DNA from: Raphanus sativus
Taxonomy: Eukaryota; Streptophyta; Magnoliopsida; Brassicales; Brassicaceae
DNA: 64,000 nucleotides
Assembly (NCBI RefSeq): GCF_000801105.2
Contig: NC_079519.1
Coordinates: 15,515,828 to 15,579,827 of the forward strand
Direction: 5' to 3'
Both the position numbers and the translations under genes were made by a program. Below, piece after piece: positions 22,932 through 34,402 of this stretch. Every line of letters starts with the position of its first letter. Within the stretch, counting starts at the first letter, position 1. Below the pieces are notes generated by a model. The model saw nothing but the letters and a program-made list of their open reading frames with translations, was not told the DNA's origin and searched no databases.

Positions 22932-22950
22932 TTACACTGTCCCAGTGTAA
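22932..22950 (-). other. Second polypurine/hairpin module inside Athila-2
   Basis: Plus strand TTACACTGTCCCAGTGTAA is a perfect 8-bp stem with a 3-nt loop, preceded by a run of 12 Cs and CAGACTTAAA. On the sense strand this is hairpin followed by TAAGTCT and a G-run, the same order as beside the 3' LTR. The duplicate copy is at 24554-24572. Confidence 0.7.
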
Positions 22951-22997
22951 CCAGCCGGGTAGTGAGGTAAATAAAATAAATCATAATTAATAAATAT

Positions 22998-23097
22998 NNN
23001 NNNNNNNNNNNNNNNNNNNNNNNNNNNNNNNNNNNNNNNNNNNNNNNNNNNNNNNNNNNNNNNNNNNNNNNNNNNNNNNNNNNNNNNNNNNNNNNNN
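22998..23097. other. Assembly gap of 100 Ns
   Basis: Exactly 100 N characters, the usual placeholder for a gap of unknown size. It begins one base into where the TE3 LTR would start, right after ATTAATAAATA. Confidence 0.99.
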
Positions 23098-24619
23098 TTT
23101 TCCTCTCAAGGCTTGCTTTTCTCTAAGTTGTTCTAAGCTTGCCGTCAAAAACACTTAGCAGGAATATTTAAGCATTTCCATTAGGTTAAAAAATCGTCAG
23201 GGGCAATCTCGTAATTTGGTGAAGTCTTGGTGAAGTAGTCGGCTAAACCATTTCGTCCTCGATATCGATCGACAACACAGGATGTGTATCTATCGATTAT
23301 AATCTTCTAGTACGCGGATCTTCTCAGCTACATCAATCGACAACTCAGTATGAGTATTGATCGATTATAATTGCAATGTTGACTTCCGACTTGGTCTTGA
23401 ATGGTCAACTCGGGTGTATCATCTCTTGCATTCCAAAATGCTCCAAAAACATCACTTTCTCACGAAATGCTCTTGAACCTGAAAACATACCTAATAGGCT
23501 AGAAAACAGATTAAATATATAATAAAATACTAGTATACCATGGTTAAAAACGGGTAAAATCCATGGTATATCAACTCCCCCAGACTTACTCCTTTGCTTG
23601 TCCTCAAGCAAAACAGCAGTCTTTGAAAAGGTTTGAAAACAGCAGGAACTCAAAGATTCAAAATACTGAAGTCATCACTCTATGGGTTTGCAATTCATGT
23701 CTAAACATCTTAATCACAGAAGTTCATTATGCCTTATCCTAGCTTAGCAACCAAACTCATCTAGTCAACAACTTAGCAAATATCATCTAACATTCCCCTT
23801 TACTGACCTCATTTCTTAACATAAAATAAAGTGCAAGCTTTACCTTGGGAGTATCGATCAAAGGACACATGGATTCAACTCAAAAAGTATCTGAACACAC
23901 AGGTTGTCTTCTCTGGTCCCTTTCTCCCCTCATATCTCTTCTCTGAATCTCTTATTAGTTTCAATTTCAACAGGTTTCGATGCCACATAGGTCATCTAGT
24001 CCATCTCATTGACATTTGCATTGTAACTCATACATTTTTGTACATTAAGTATAATACATTCGTTTCCACAATGTGATATGCTTGAGATCGAATACTGGGG
24101 TCGCAGGAGACACTCCTACCCCTCTCCTCTCAAGAAATCATTTCAATCTTTTATAACATAAACTTAGATCTTGAGACGCTGAAGAGAGAGAAGGAAGGGA
24201 ACCAGAAACACACAGACTTTTTACCTTCCAGACTTGTAAGAGGATTCCGATCCAGTGATTTCCAAGCCCCAAGACAAGCAAATAAGTAAGAATTAGTGTT
24301 GGAGGTCAGCTTTGGTTCCTTCAAACAATCTTAGCTAGTGAATATAGATGACAGGTCGATCTACTTTAGCATCTTTAGTACTATCTGCAATCAGTAATCT
24401 AGGATGGTGCTAAAGAGTGGTCAGATAATCAAATAAAATCTATATCAATGTTCCTATTTAATACTTATATGAAAAATAATTTTGAAAAAACAATCTGAAT
24501 AAAAACCAAAAGAAAAACACATATTAGTAAACTCCCCCCCCCCCAGACTTAAATTACACTGTCCCAGTGTAACACAGCCGGTAGTGAGGTAAATAAAATA
24601 AATCATAATTAATAAATAT
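23098..24619. repeat. Right copy of the duplicated Athila-2 segment
   Basis: Repeats 21444-22997 with a few small indels and one rearranged patch near 24040-24095. It contains the LTR end (to 23573), the polypurine/hairpin module (23574-23612) and the second module (24554-24572). It runs directly into the TE3 LTR. Confidence 0.9.
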
Positions 24620-24834
24620 GTTGGGGTCAAAATCGGTCAAAACGAAATCGATGTCCGAAAGTCTCGGAAAAACATGAAAGATGTTAGAGCAACCTCGAGA
24701 GACTAATTGGTAATCGAGAAACCTTGGAAAAATATTTCGAGATTAATCATCTCGAAATCAACGGCTAGAAACATTTTCTACACGAGGAAAAACCTACGGA
24801 AAACTAAAAAACGCAAAAACACGCACAAGCCGAG

Positions 24835-25040
24835 GAACCGAGCAGCCGACTCCGGTCGCGGCCGTGGCCGCCGGGCGGCTAGCCCCCGTGCTGGCCGTAG
24901 CCGCCGGCGGCTAGCGCCCGTGCTGGCCTTGGCCGCCGGGCGGCTAGCCCCCGTGCTGGCTGTGGCCGCCGGCGGCTAGCGCCCGTGCTGGCCGTGGCCG
25001 CCGGGCGCTAGCCGTGGTTGCCGGGCGGCTAGCCCCGTGC
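24835..25040. repeat. GC-rich LTR minisatellite, LTR A
   Basis: Units of about 31-34 bp of the type GGCGGCTAGCCCCGTGCT plus GGCCGTGGCCGCC. Each long unit contains GCCGCCGGGCGGC, a perfect 5-bp stem with a 3-nt loop, next to palindrome GCTAGC. About six units, some truncated. Confidence 0.85.
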
Positions 25041-25573
25041 TGGCTCGGGTCGTCGGACGGCTAGTCTTCGTGCGTAAGTTCTAGGCCCCCGGGTCGCCAG
25101 AAATCTGTGTTTCGCGACTTCCGAGATCCCGCAAACAAAACTCCTTTTCCTGCTGCAAGATTTCAGAGAACTCGTAAGACGTCAACGGACAGAAAGACTT
25201 TGTATAAAACGGTGATGGTTATCTTAAAACCCATTCGCCCCAGCAATGGATCAAAGATCTTCCGAAAGACTCGACATCCAAGTAGGAGCATTCTTTCAAA
25301 GAAATCGTAGAAAACAACGGAAAAGTTCAGAAGACGGCCCGAAAGGGACCAGACCCGAACGGACGGCCAATTTACGATTTTCTAAAAGATAGATACGACG
25401 GTTTACAATTATCTTCACATAACAAGATAAATGTTAAACTTCCGAAAGGATAAATGTCAAATTTCCGAAAGGATAAATGTCAACTTTCCCGATAAACACG
25501 AAGGCCGACGAAAATGGAAAAAGCCCAGCTCGCGGCAGACTCAGCCCATCAAGAATAGACCGTCATATGGGAG

Positions 25574-25580
25574 TATATAA
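25574..25580 (+). promoter_or_regulatory. TATA box in TE3 LTR A
   Basis: GGGAGTATATAAGCAAGG is conserved in LTR C (35435-35441) and close to the TE4 LTR sequence (48276-48283), which supports a real promoter. Confidence 0.6.
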
Positions 25581-25959
25581 GCAAGGCTAGGAGCAGAGGA
25601 AGGGGATCCGAAATCAGAAGAAAGAAACCACTCTAGAGCAACTTAGAACTTAGGCTTTTGTTTCCTTAGTGAGCTGCGACTCAACTAGGTTAGATCTAGG
25701 TTTTGAGACTAGCGACGATCGACAGCTCTTGCGGCCGAGATCTCGACCTGTTGTTCGAACGCTCTCCGCAAATTCGGAAATAAGATTCTTTCTTTTGCTC
25801 TCTTTATTTTACGCATTTATTTCCAAACTATACTCGTATTAACTTCGTCGTGCGTGGCCCAGCAAATAGCCGGGATCCTCGGGGAAAACTAGGTCAACTT
25901 AGTTTTCCTACGTTTAAACTTAACTAAAATCGACAGTGCGAATTTCGGTTCCCACAGTT

Positions 25960-25977
25960 TGGCGCTAGAAGGAGGGG
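25960..25977 (+). other. TE3 primer binding site
   Basis: TGGCGCTAGAAGGAGGGG lies three bases after the LTR end. The same string is at 41801-41818 in TE4. The primer tRNA is not assigned. Confidence 0.65.
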
Positions 25978-26023
25978 GATACACGGATTTATCTTTCTCG
26001 CAACTACGCACGCCCAGTTAAGC

Positions 26024-28369
26024 ATGACTGCTAACGAAGACAAGCAAACGCACGACGGACCAGCCGCCGATGCCAATGCTGAGAAGACTCCTACCGGAAA
26101 CGTATCGACGGTCACTGCCGAGGCAAACACCGCGATGCTGGACCAGGTGAAGGAACTGTTCGCCACCGCCCAGAAACGATCGGAAGAACAAGAGAAACTA
26201 ATGGCTTCACTCGCTAAACAGGTCAATACCTTAACAGCGAAAAGCAAACTCCCGCGCGGATCCACCAAGGTGAGGCGTGTCAGGAGGCTCGACTTCGGAA
26301 CTACCAGAGACAAGAAAAAGATGCCCGAGAAAATCCCCGGAACTCATCCCTGACGATACCACTCAACGGGGCAGAAGAAAACGACGGATAACCTCCCATC
26401 TCCCGCAAGGGAAAACGAAGGAGACGACGTCGAAAGAATCAATCTGGATATCAGCGATCAATCGGATCCGTCCGACGAAGACGCCGACATCCACCACAGA
26501 AGGACCCGAAGTCAGTCAGCTCGACTGGCGGCAGCCTTCGAAAAACCCATGACAGAAGAGGAAGAAGACCTCTGGTCAGAGCAAGAGAGGTTGGCTGAAA
26601 ACCAGACTCGGGCCTATCGCAGCCAATGTAGACAAAGGAGCGCGAACGGCGCCAACGAGATCCATGATTTGCGCGAGTACATCGCAAAAACTGCAGCCGA
26701 GGTGAAAGCGGTAAAATCGCAGATTCACCACGCAACCAGCACTGCCCCCGAGATCGACCTGCTCCTCGAGGAATCAAGAAAGACTCTGTTTACCTCTCGA
26801 ATCACGGACGCACGAGTCTCAGATCCCGGAAAAATAAAGCTTCCCACCTACGACGGAACCACAGATCCGAAGGCACATCTGCAGTCCTCCAGATTGCGAT
26901 GGCGAGGTCTAAACTTCCGGAGCAGGAAAAGGACGTCGGCTGCTGTCTCCTATTCGTCGAGAACCTCAGAGGTGCTGCGCTTGAGTGGGTCTCACACTTG
27001 AAAGAAACTCTATCGGAAGTTTCCGCCAGCTTGCTTCAGCTTTTCTGAAGCAATTCTCCATGTTCATGGACAGGGAAACTTCCGACGTAGACCTTTGGAG
27101 TCTAATTCAAAAGGAAGATGAACCGCTCCGCGACTACATAAGAAGGTTCAAACTCGTGATGTCCAGAGTAACAGGCCTCAGCGACAGAGTCGCCATCGAC
27201 GCCCCGAAAAAAAACCTCTGGTACAAATGAAATTCCAAAAGTGGATTTTTTGGAGAGGCCACACACCATCCAGGACACTCTCCACAAGGCGACGGATTTC
27301 ATCATCATGGAAGAAGAGATGAAAGTCCTAGCGCAAAAGCATGGACCGCAGAAAGCGTCCGGCAAGAGGAAAACCTCTCGTAACGACAAGTGCGTCCATC
27401 ACGAAGGGGAAGACGTCCAAGGCGAACATAACTACGCCGTCAATTCCGAACAAGGAAGGACCGCCGGAAACACTTGGACGCGGAACTCGTACAAGGACAT
27501 TCCAGCTGCGAGTTCATTCAGACGAGAGGTCACTCCACCGCCAACTGCAAAGTCCTCGGCGCTAGACTAATTACGAAGCTGCTTGCCGGCGAACTAGCAA
27601 CGGTCAGGAGCGTGAAAGACCTGCTCCTAGATTCTGACCGTCCGCCGAAGACCGACGGAGCCAATCCCGAGAATAACGCTCCTGGAACTCAATCGGGCGA
27701 AAAACGCGGACGGAGACAAGACGACGAAGGAAACAACAACAACCGCCAAAGGATCAACATGATCATCGGAGGATCGCACTTTTACCAGGACTCCGTTTCG
27801 TCGATCAAAGCCTATGGACGGAGAGCCGAAACAAGCCCCGGATGGTGTCCAGAGGACGAAGTTCCCAATCACGCAATCGTCTTCGAGGAACAGGATACGG
27901 CCGGACTCGATAAACCCCACTACGATCCTCTGGTCATCGACTTGGTGATTCAGGATCTCGAAGTCGGCCGCATCCTCATCGACACAGGAAGCACGGTCAA
28001 CATCATGTTCCGCGACACTCTGCAGAGAATGAACATACCCCTCGGAGAGGTCATCCCAGAACCAAGACAGTTGACTGGATTCTCGGGCGTCACGTCCATG
28101 ACCCTCGGAAAAATCAGACTCCCGTCATGGCTAAGGAAGTCACGAAGATCGTCGAATTCGCGGTAGTGGATAACCCGGCTATCTATAACGCCATAATGGG
28201 AACTCCTTGGATAAACGCCATGAAGGCAGTCCCGTCCACTTACCATCTCAGCGTCAAGTTTCCAACACCGACTGGAACAGCGGTAATCTGGGGAAGCCAA
28301 AAACAGTCGCGACTCTGCTTCCTGGCCGAACATAAATTGCACAGCAATCGGAACGCCCCCAGTAGCTAA
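26024..28369 (+). pseudogene. TE3 gag-protease (multiply frameshifted)
   Basis: Starts MTANEDKQTHDG. The frame changes near 26340, 26550, 26990, 27235, 27520 and 28130. The gag core is recognisable ([44 protein letters not shown]). The zinc-knuckle region near 27400-27560 is damaged. Protease carries [13 protein letters not shown] (27975-28015), so Asp-Thr-Gly is intact, and [19 protein letters not shown] (28185-28240). The sequence ends about 20 bp after SRLCFLAEH with no RT following. The many indels show that this copy no longer makes a full polyprotein. Confidence 0.85.
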
Positions 28370-29559
28370 CCCGAAGCGAACTAAGAAGCATCTGAGTATC
28401 TCCGAGAACTCAGCAAAGAACAGCTCGGATTTGTCCGAACAGGCCACAACTCAGGATAGCGGGAAAATCCTCGAGTCCATCGCCGAAAGAACGGATAACC
28501 TAACTCCCAACGCGACCACCGACTTACCTGAAACAGTCAAGGCGCCGGAAATCGTGGAGTAATAGCAAACCGCGATAGAAACAGAACTACGAGATGGCTT
28601 GATCCTCGCAAGAGGTACGTAGGCAGCTCGTCGCAACTCGACGAGTTCAGCTATCCCCTCACCAAAAAGGGGGGGAGATGGGGACAAACATCCTTGTACT
28701 CCCGCAAAAATACTTTTCACATGTACTCTACATTATAAAGTCTTTAATTCAAATGCTTACTCAACGCATAAACATTACGGAAAACGAAAATCATATCTTT
28801 GAGGAACGCGAGACGTCGTTAGTTCCCAAAAAGTCTTGATTTTCCATTCTCCTCCGAACAGTCCATCCGCGACTCTAAAAAACTCTATCAAACAGTCTGT
28901 CCGCGACTCTAAAATTCATTTCCGTCGATTGGCCCCGACGGAAAAACATAAGCAACGTTTCACTCCATCAAATTCGTAGTCTGGCTTCTAACGAAGTCCT
29001 CTTGCATCCGACAAGGATACCATAGCGCGCTATACAAAAAAAAAATCCAAATTTTGGTTAGCTCTTCGTAAAGGAAGTAGCTCGACTCGTATCCAAACGA
29101 ATCATATAAGCTGATAAGCACTTCGCAGATTCTAAAACGGTACGAGTCAGGTCGAAATCGCAAACAGGCAAAACGAAAGCCGATTTTTCATCGCACAGCT
29201 TCAGTCCGAAAGTAGACCTAGGTCTTGCCCTAAACCCGGCCTTGCTGGTATCTAAGACATCTCATAGGCATAAGTATCCAGAATACGAGATTCCAAAATT
29301 TGCCTCTTATCGCTTACAAACCTAACGTTCGCTACAAGTAACCTACAGATCTAGCGACAAAAAAAAAATATTGAATACAAAGTGACTGCACGTATTCAAA
29401 CCCTCTACACTTGACGAAAGTATAAATCAAAACGCAGAATTCATAAAAGCATTTATAGCAGGTATTCAAAAGCCACCAACGGCCAATCCCGAGAAACACA
29501 AAGTCACGCGACCTCCTAAGGGTCGCAACACATACATACAAACAGCCACACTTGGCCTA
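28370..29559. other. TE3 internal non-coding region between protease and antisense ORF
   Basis: Pol would be expected here but is absent. The motif CTTGATCCTCGCAAGAGG plus TACGTAGGCAGC sits at 28599-28630. A purine-rich AAAAAGGGGGGGAGATGGGG at 28662-28681 resembles an internal polypurine tract. The part 28980-29330 is clearly homologous to 45660-45960 in TE4. Confidence 0.6.
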
Positions 29560-31384
29560 TCACAAATTATAATCAAATGCATAACAATCGGTTAGAGATA
29601 TTCCAAACGAGGAGTCGGGCTGGTCGACCTCTTCACCCCCGTCGCCTGCATTCAAACCCGCGCCTACATCCGCCGTATCTTCCGAGACTTGGATAGGATT
29701 CCACAACTCTCGAATTCTCCCTTCGATCGGAGGAACAAATGATTCGGCGTTAGCGCATATTCTCATCGAGCCATCCATCGCGGCAAGTTCGCCGGAAAGA
29801 GAGAAACCCTCACGCTGCATCTTGTGTAGAGTACCAACCAAACCACGACACTCGCGAAAATCGTCTACAAAGTCCTGAGCCTCTTTGTACGCTTCAAATT
29901 CGGTAGAGAAAATTTCGGCTCTTCGATTCAGCTCGGCGGCAGCTCTTCTCCGCCCGCTCCTTTCCGCACGAACGAGGGCTCGAGCCTGGACCTCGGCTTG
30001 CCGGTGTTTTTGCTCCTCTACCTCCAACCGATAGTTGGCGAATTCCCTTTCCGTTTCCTCCGCTTTAAAACGGGCCAACCGGGCAGTACGGAAACTTCCA
30101 TCAATCGATGCGTTCCACACTCTCACGGCCTGCAAAGAAGTTGAGGTCAAATAAAAAGAAAAAGGGGATTTACTCAAGTTTCGAAAACAAACCTCGTTGA
30201 CCAAGCGAGCGCCCTCCGCAGTCACCTTGTCCCTCTCCTCGTTGTCCAAAGACTCGTCACGGGAAAACGCCGGAGGGAGGTCATCAATGAAGTCACCCGG
30301 GGAAGGAACACCCTGATTCTCTGTAGTGAAGTCAGGATCGTATCTCGGCAGCTCACCATTTTCCGACGAGGCCTCGAAAGCAATCCCTTTATCCTTCCGA
30401 GATCTCCGCCTCCGCCTTGAAGCGGCAAAAACGTAGGATCCATCATTGACACAAGGCCGCGTACCGCCTCGCGATCGGTGAAGCGCGACCGCCCCTCGAA
30501 TCCGGTCAAGAGTAAAGGAGTTCCAGGAACAAGGCATTGTCCTAAAAATGTCTCTCTTGGTCGAAAGATCGGAAGGAACATGCGCGAGACACCTGTTCTC
30601 TGAACAAAAAAAAAAACCACACACACACGTTCAGTACTCGCTTTTCGGATTCTAAGAAAGGGGATGCGACAATCTTAACTCGTTGGTACAACCAGTCCGT
30701 CGGGAATAGGTGGAGAAAGCCTTCCTTGACAGACTCTCCATCTATCCTCACGAAAAAGAAACGGTCAACGTAATCCTTGGCGTGCGAGGTGACTCCATGG
30801 ACTACCGAAAAATTGGTCCTCGCCTTCATGGAGTATACTCCATTGATGCTCGTCGTCTTGGAGTTCCACAACCCTTCGAAGTCAGCAGGGCTAAGGTCCA
30901 TCCCTAACTCGTAACTCAAAATCACAACGCCAAGCCAGCTTTCCAAAGCCGGCACATTCAGCTGGCTGATTACGATTCCGAAACGGTCGAGAGCCTGAAC
31001 AATGACCCCAGGGATTGGGAACCACAGTCGGCATTGCGTCAGGAACGCCTCATAGCAAGTAAAGTAACCCTTCGGAGGATGCTCCGAACTCTCATTCCAG
31101 CGAGGAATGCGAAACATGACTCCCTTCGGAACCTCATAAAACTCTCGAAGAGTTCCGAGATATTCAGGGGATACTTCGCTCGGCGAGTCAATTTCCTTAC
31201 GCACCCTCAGAGGTCGCCGGGGAATCGGGATCACGGGAAGGGGAGCATCAGAACCGAAGACGGCGTCGCAATACTCGCTCCTGTCAACCTCTGGAACCTC
31301 GGGTTTTGGAACTTCCTCCTCGGCATGGAAACTATCCGAAGACGAGTGAGACTGCCTCCTCGAGGATTTTGATCTTGAAGTCAT
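29560..31384 (-). pseudogene. TE3 antisense accessory ORF, copy 1
   Basis: Begins MTSRSKSSRRQSHS at 31384. The first 280 residues carry the gypsy-type transposon domain (YFTCYEAFLTQCRLWFPIPG, VIVQALDRFGIVISQLN). The frame changes at a run of 11 T on the minus strand (near 30606-30616), which is followed by GTTCAG and looks like the pyrimidine tract of a short intron. A clearer 63-nt GT-AG intron lies near 30127-30190 and keeps the frame. The C-terminal half is an Arg/Glu/Ala-rich coiled coil. Function is unknown. It is antisense to the element's own gag. Confidence 0.72.
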
Positions 31385-31602
31385 TCTTTTCTTAAAGGTA
31401 GAGAGAGAATTTGCAAGAGAGAGATTAACTTAAGATTCTTGGGTGAAATAAGAATGCTAAAGAATTCACAAGTCTTTATAGGCAAGAATTTGACTATTCA
31501 CCCCGACCTTCGACACGATTTCGTCTCCATACTCTCCTCACGAACCATACCGCAAGCTAGGACCTACAAACCCTACGGCTCCTAGCTAGCTGGGGGGCTA
31601 AC

Positions 31603-32138
31603 TGTTGGGGTCAAAATCGGCCAAGACGAAATCGATGTCCGAAAGTCTCGGAAAAACATGAAAGATGTTAGAGCAACCTCGAGAGACTAATTGGTAATCG
31701 AGAAACCTTGGAAAAATATTTCGAGATTAATCATCTCGAAATCAACGGCTAGAAACGTTTTCTACACGAGGAAAAACCTACGGAAAACTAAAAACGCAAA
31801 AACACGCACAAGCCGAAGGAACCGAGAAGCCGACTCCGGTCGCGGCCATGGCCGCCAGGCGGCTAGCCCCTGTGCTGGCCGTAGCCGCCGCCGGCTAGCG
31901 CCCGTGCTGGCCGTGGCCGCCGGGCGGCTAGCCCCGTGCTGGCCGTGGCCGCCGGCGGCTAGCGCCCGTGCTGGCCGTGGCCGCCGGGCGGCTAGCGCCC
32001 GTGATGGCCAGGGCCGCAGGGCGGCTAGCCCCCGTGCTGACCGTAGCAGCCGGCGGCTAGCGCCTGTGCTCGCCGTGGTCGCCGGGCGGCAAGCCACGTG
32101 CTGGCTCGGGTCGTCAGACGGCTAGTCTTTGTGCGTAA
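31603..32138 (+). repeat. TE3 partial LTR B
   Basis: Starts TGTTGGGGTCAAAA after the polypurine tract CTGGGGGGCTAAC (31590-31602). It is nearly identical to the first 536 bp of LTR C, then stops at GTGCGTAAGT and joins internal sequence equivalent to 29340. The join has the microhomology AAGT. Confidence 0.92.
31835..32115. repeat. GC-rich LTR minisatellite, LTR B
   Basis: About nine units of the same 31-34 bp family as in LTR A. The extra units relative to LTR A show copy-number change. Confidence 0.85.
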
Positions 32139-32361
32139 GTAACCTACAGATCAAGCGACAAAAAAAAAGATATTGAATACAAAGTGACTGCACGTATTCA
32201 AACCCTCTACACTTGACGAAAGTGTAAATCAAAACGCAGAATTCATAAAAGCATTTATAGCAGGTATTCAAAAGCCACCAACGGCCAATCCCGAGAAACA
32301 CAAAGTCACGCGACCTCCTAAGGGTCGCAACACATACATACAAACAGCCACACTTGTCCTA

Positions 32362-34184
32362 TCACAAATTATAATCAAATGCATAACAATCGGTTAGAGA
32401 TATTCCAAACGAGGAGTCGGGCTGGTCGACCTCTTCACCCCCGTCGCCTGCATTCAAACCCGCGCCTACACCCGCCGTATCTTCCGAGACTTGGATAGGA
32501 TTCCACAACTCTCGAATTCTCCCTTCGATCGGAGGAACAAATGATTCGGCGTTAGCGCATATTCTCATCGAGCCATCCATCGCGGCAAGTTCGCCGGAAA
32601 GAGAGAAACCCTCACGCTGCATCTTGTGTAGAGTACCAACCAAACCACGACACTCGCGAAAATCGTCTACAAAGTCCTGAGCCTCTTTGTACGCTTCAAA
32701 TTCGGTAGAGAAATTTCGGCTCTTCGATTCAGCTCGGCGGCAGCTCTTCTCCGCCCGCTCCTTTCCGCACGAACGAGGGCTCGAGCCTGGACCTCGGCTT
32801 GCCGGCGTTTTTGCTCCTCTACCTCCAACCGATAGTTGGCGAATTCCCTTTCCGTTTCCTCCGCTTTAAAACGGGCCAACCGGGCAGTACGGAAACTTCC
32901 ATCAATCGATGCGTTCCACACTCTCACGGCCTGCAAAGAAGTTGAGGTCAAATAAAAAGAAAAAGGGGATTTACTCAAGTTTCGAAAACAAACCTCGTTG
33001 ACCAAGCGAGCGCCCTCCGCAGTCACCTTGTCCCTCTCCTCATTGTCCAAAGACTCGTCACGGGAAAACGCCGGAGGGAGGTCATCAATGAAGTCACCCG
33101 GGGAAGGAACACCCTGATTCTCTGTAGTGAAGTCAGGATCGTATCTCGGCAGCTCACCATTTTCCGACGAGGCCTCGAAAGCAATCCCTTTATCCTTCCG
33201 AGATCTCCGCCTCCGCCTTGAAGCGGCAAAAACGTAGGATCCATCATTGACACAAGGCCGCGTACCGCCTCGCGATCGGTGAAGCGCGACCGCCCCTCGA
33301 ATCCGGTCAAGAGTAAAGGAGTTCCAGGAACAAGGCATTGTCCTAAAAATGTCTCTCTTGGTCGAAAGATCGGAAGGAACATGCGCGAGACACCTGTTCT
33401 CTGAACAAAAAAAAAACCACACACACACGTTCAGTACTCGCTTTTCGGATTCTAAGAAAGGGGATGCGACAATCTTAACTCGTTGGTACAACCAGTCCGT
33501 CGGGAATAGGTGGAGAAAGCTTTCCTTGACAGACTCTCCATCTATCCTCACGAAAAAGAAACGGTCAACGTAATCCTTGGCGTGCGAGGTGACTCCATGG
33601 ACTACCGAAAAATTGGTCCTCGCCTTCATGGAGTATACTCCATTGATGCTCGTCGTCTTGGAGTTCCACAACCCTTCGAAGTCAGCAGGGCTAAGGTCCA
33701 TCCCTAACTCGTAACTCAAAATCACAACGCCAAGCCAGCTTTCCAAAGCCGGCACATTCAGCTGGCTGATTACGATTCTGAAACGGTCGAGAGCCTGAAC
33801 AATGACCCCAGGGATTGGGAACCACAGTCGGCATTGCGTCAGGAACGCCTCATAGCAAGTAAAGTAACCCTTCGGAGGATGCTCCGAACTCTCATTCCCG
33901 CGAGGAATGCGAAACATGACTCCCTTCGGAACCTCATAAAACTCTCGAAGAGTTCCGAGATATTCAGGGGATACTTCGCTCGGCGAGTCAATTTCCTTAC
34001 GCACCCTCAGAGGTCGCCGGGGAATCGGGATCACGGGAAGGGGAGCATCAGAACCGAAGACGGCGTCGCAATACGCGCTCCTGTCAACCTCTGGAACCTC
34101 GGGTTTTGGAACTTCCTCCTCGGCATGGAAACTATCCGAAGACGAGTGAGACTGCCTCCTCGAGGATTTTGATCTTGAAGTCAT
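32362..34184 (-). pseudogene. TE3 antisense accessory ORF, copy 2
   Basis: Nearly identical to copy 1. Here the T-run is 10 instead of 11 bases, so the first two frames are fused into one 505-codon reading frame (34184-32667). The GT-AG intron is at 32993-32931 (63 nt, exactly 21 codons, no stop), which is why the ORF reads through it. A one-base deletion near 32710-32713 shifts the end of the coding region, which continues in 32643-32362. The T-run difference falling in a putative intron would be neutral. Confidence 0.72.
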
Positions 34185-34402
34185 TCTTTTCTTAAAGGTA
34201 GAGAGAGAATTTGCAAGAGAGAGATTAACTTAAGATTCTTGGGTGAAATAAGAATGCTAAAGAATTCACAAGTCTTTATAGGCAAGAATTTGACTATTCA
34301 CCCCGACCTTCGACACGATTTCGTCTCCATACTCTCCTCACGAACCATACCGCAAGCTAGGACCTACAAACCCTACGGCTCCTAGCTAGCTGGGGGGCTA
34401 AC

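Larger units (their letters stand above)
21444..22997. repeat. Left copy of a duplicated Athila-2 segment next to the N gap
   Basis: This segment is almost identical to 23098-24619, starting from the same TTTTCCTCTCAAGG and ending at the same ATTAATAAATAT. Differences are mostly one-base indels in homopolymers or small insertions. The two copies flank exactly 100 Ns, which points to unmerged overlapping contig ends. Confidence 0.9.
24619..25956 (+). repeat. TE3 LTR A (5' LTR)
   Basis: Runs TGTTGGGGTCAAAA to GGTTCCCACA, 1338 bp. A GC-rich minisatellite lies at 24835-25040. The TATA box TATATAA is at 25574-25580. It differs from LTR C by roughly 2% outside the minisatellite (estimated by eye) and has fewer minisatellite units. 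Confidence 0.92.

Noticed and set aside
24707..25040. Arg/Ala-rich open frames on both strands of the GC-rich minisatellites (also 31691-32125, 34491-34925, 43014-43418, 47043-47354)
   Set aside because: They arise because the repeat has no stop codon in several frames. No conserved start, domain or codon bias was seen.
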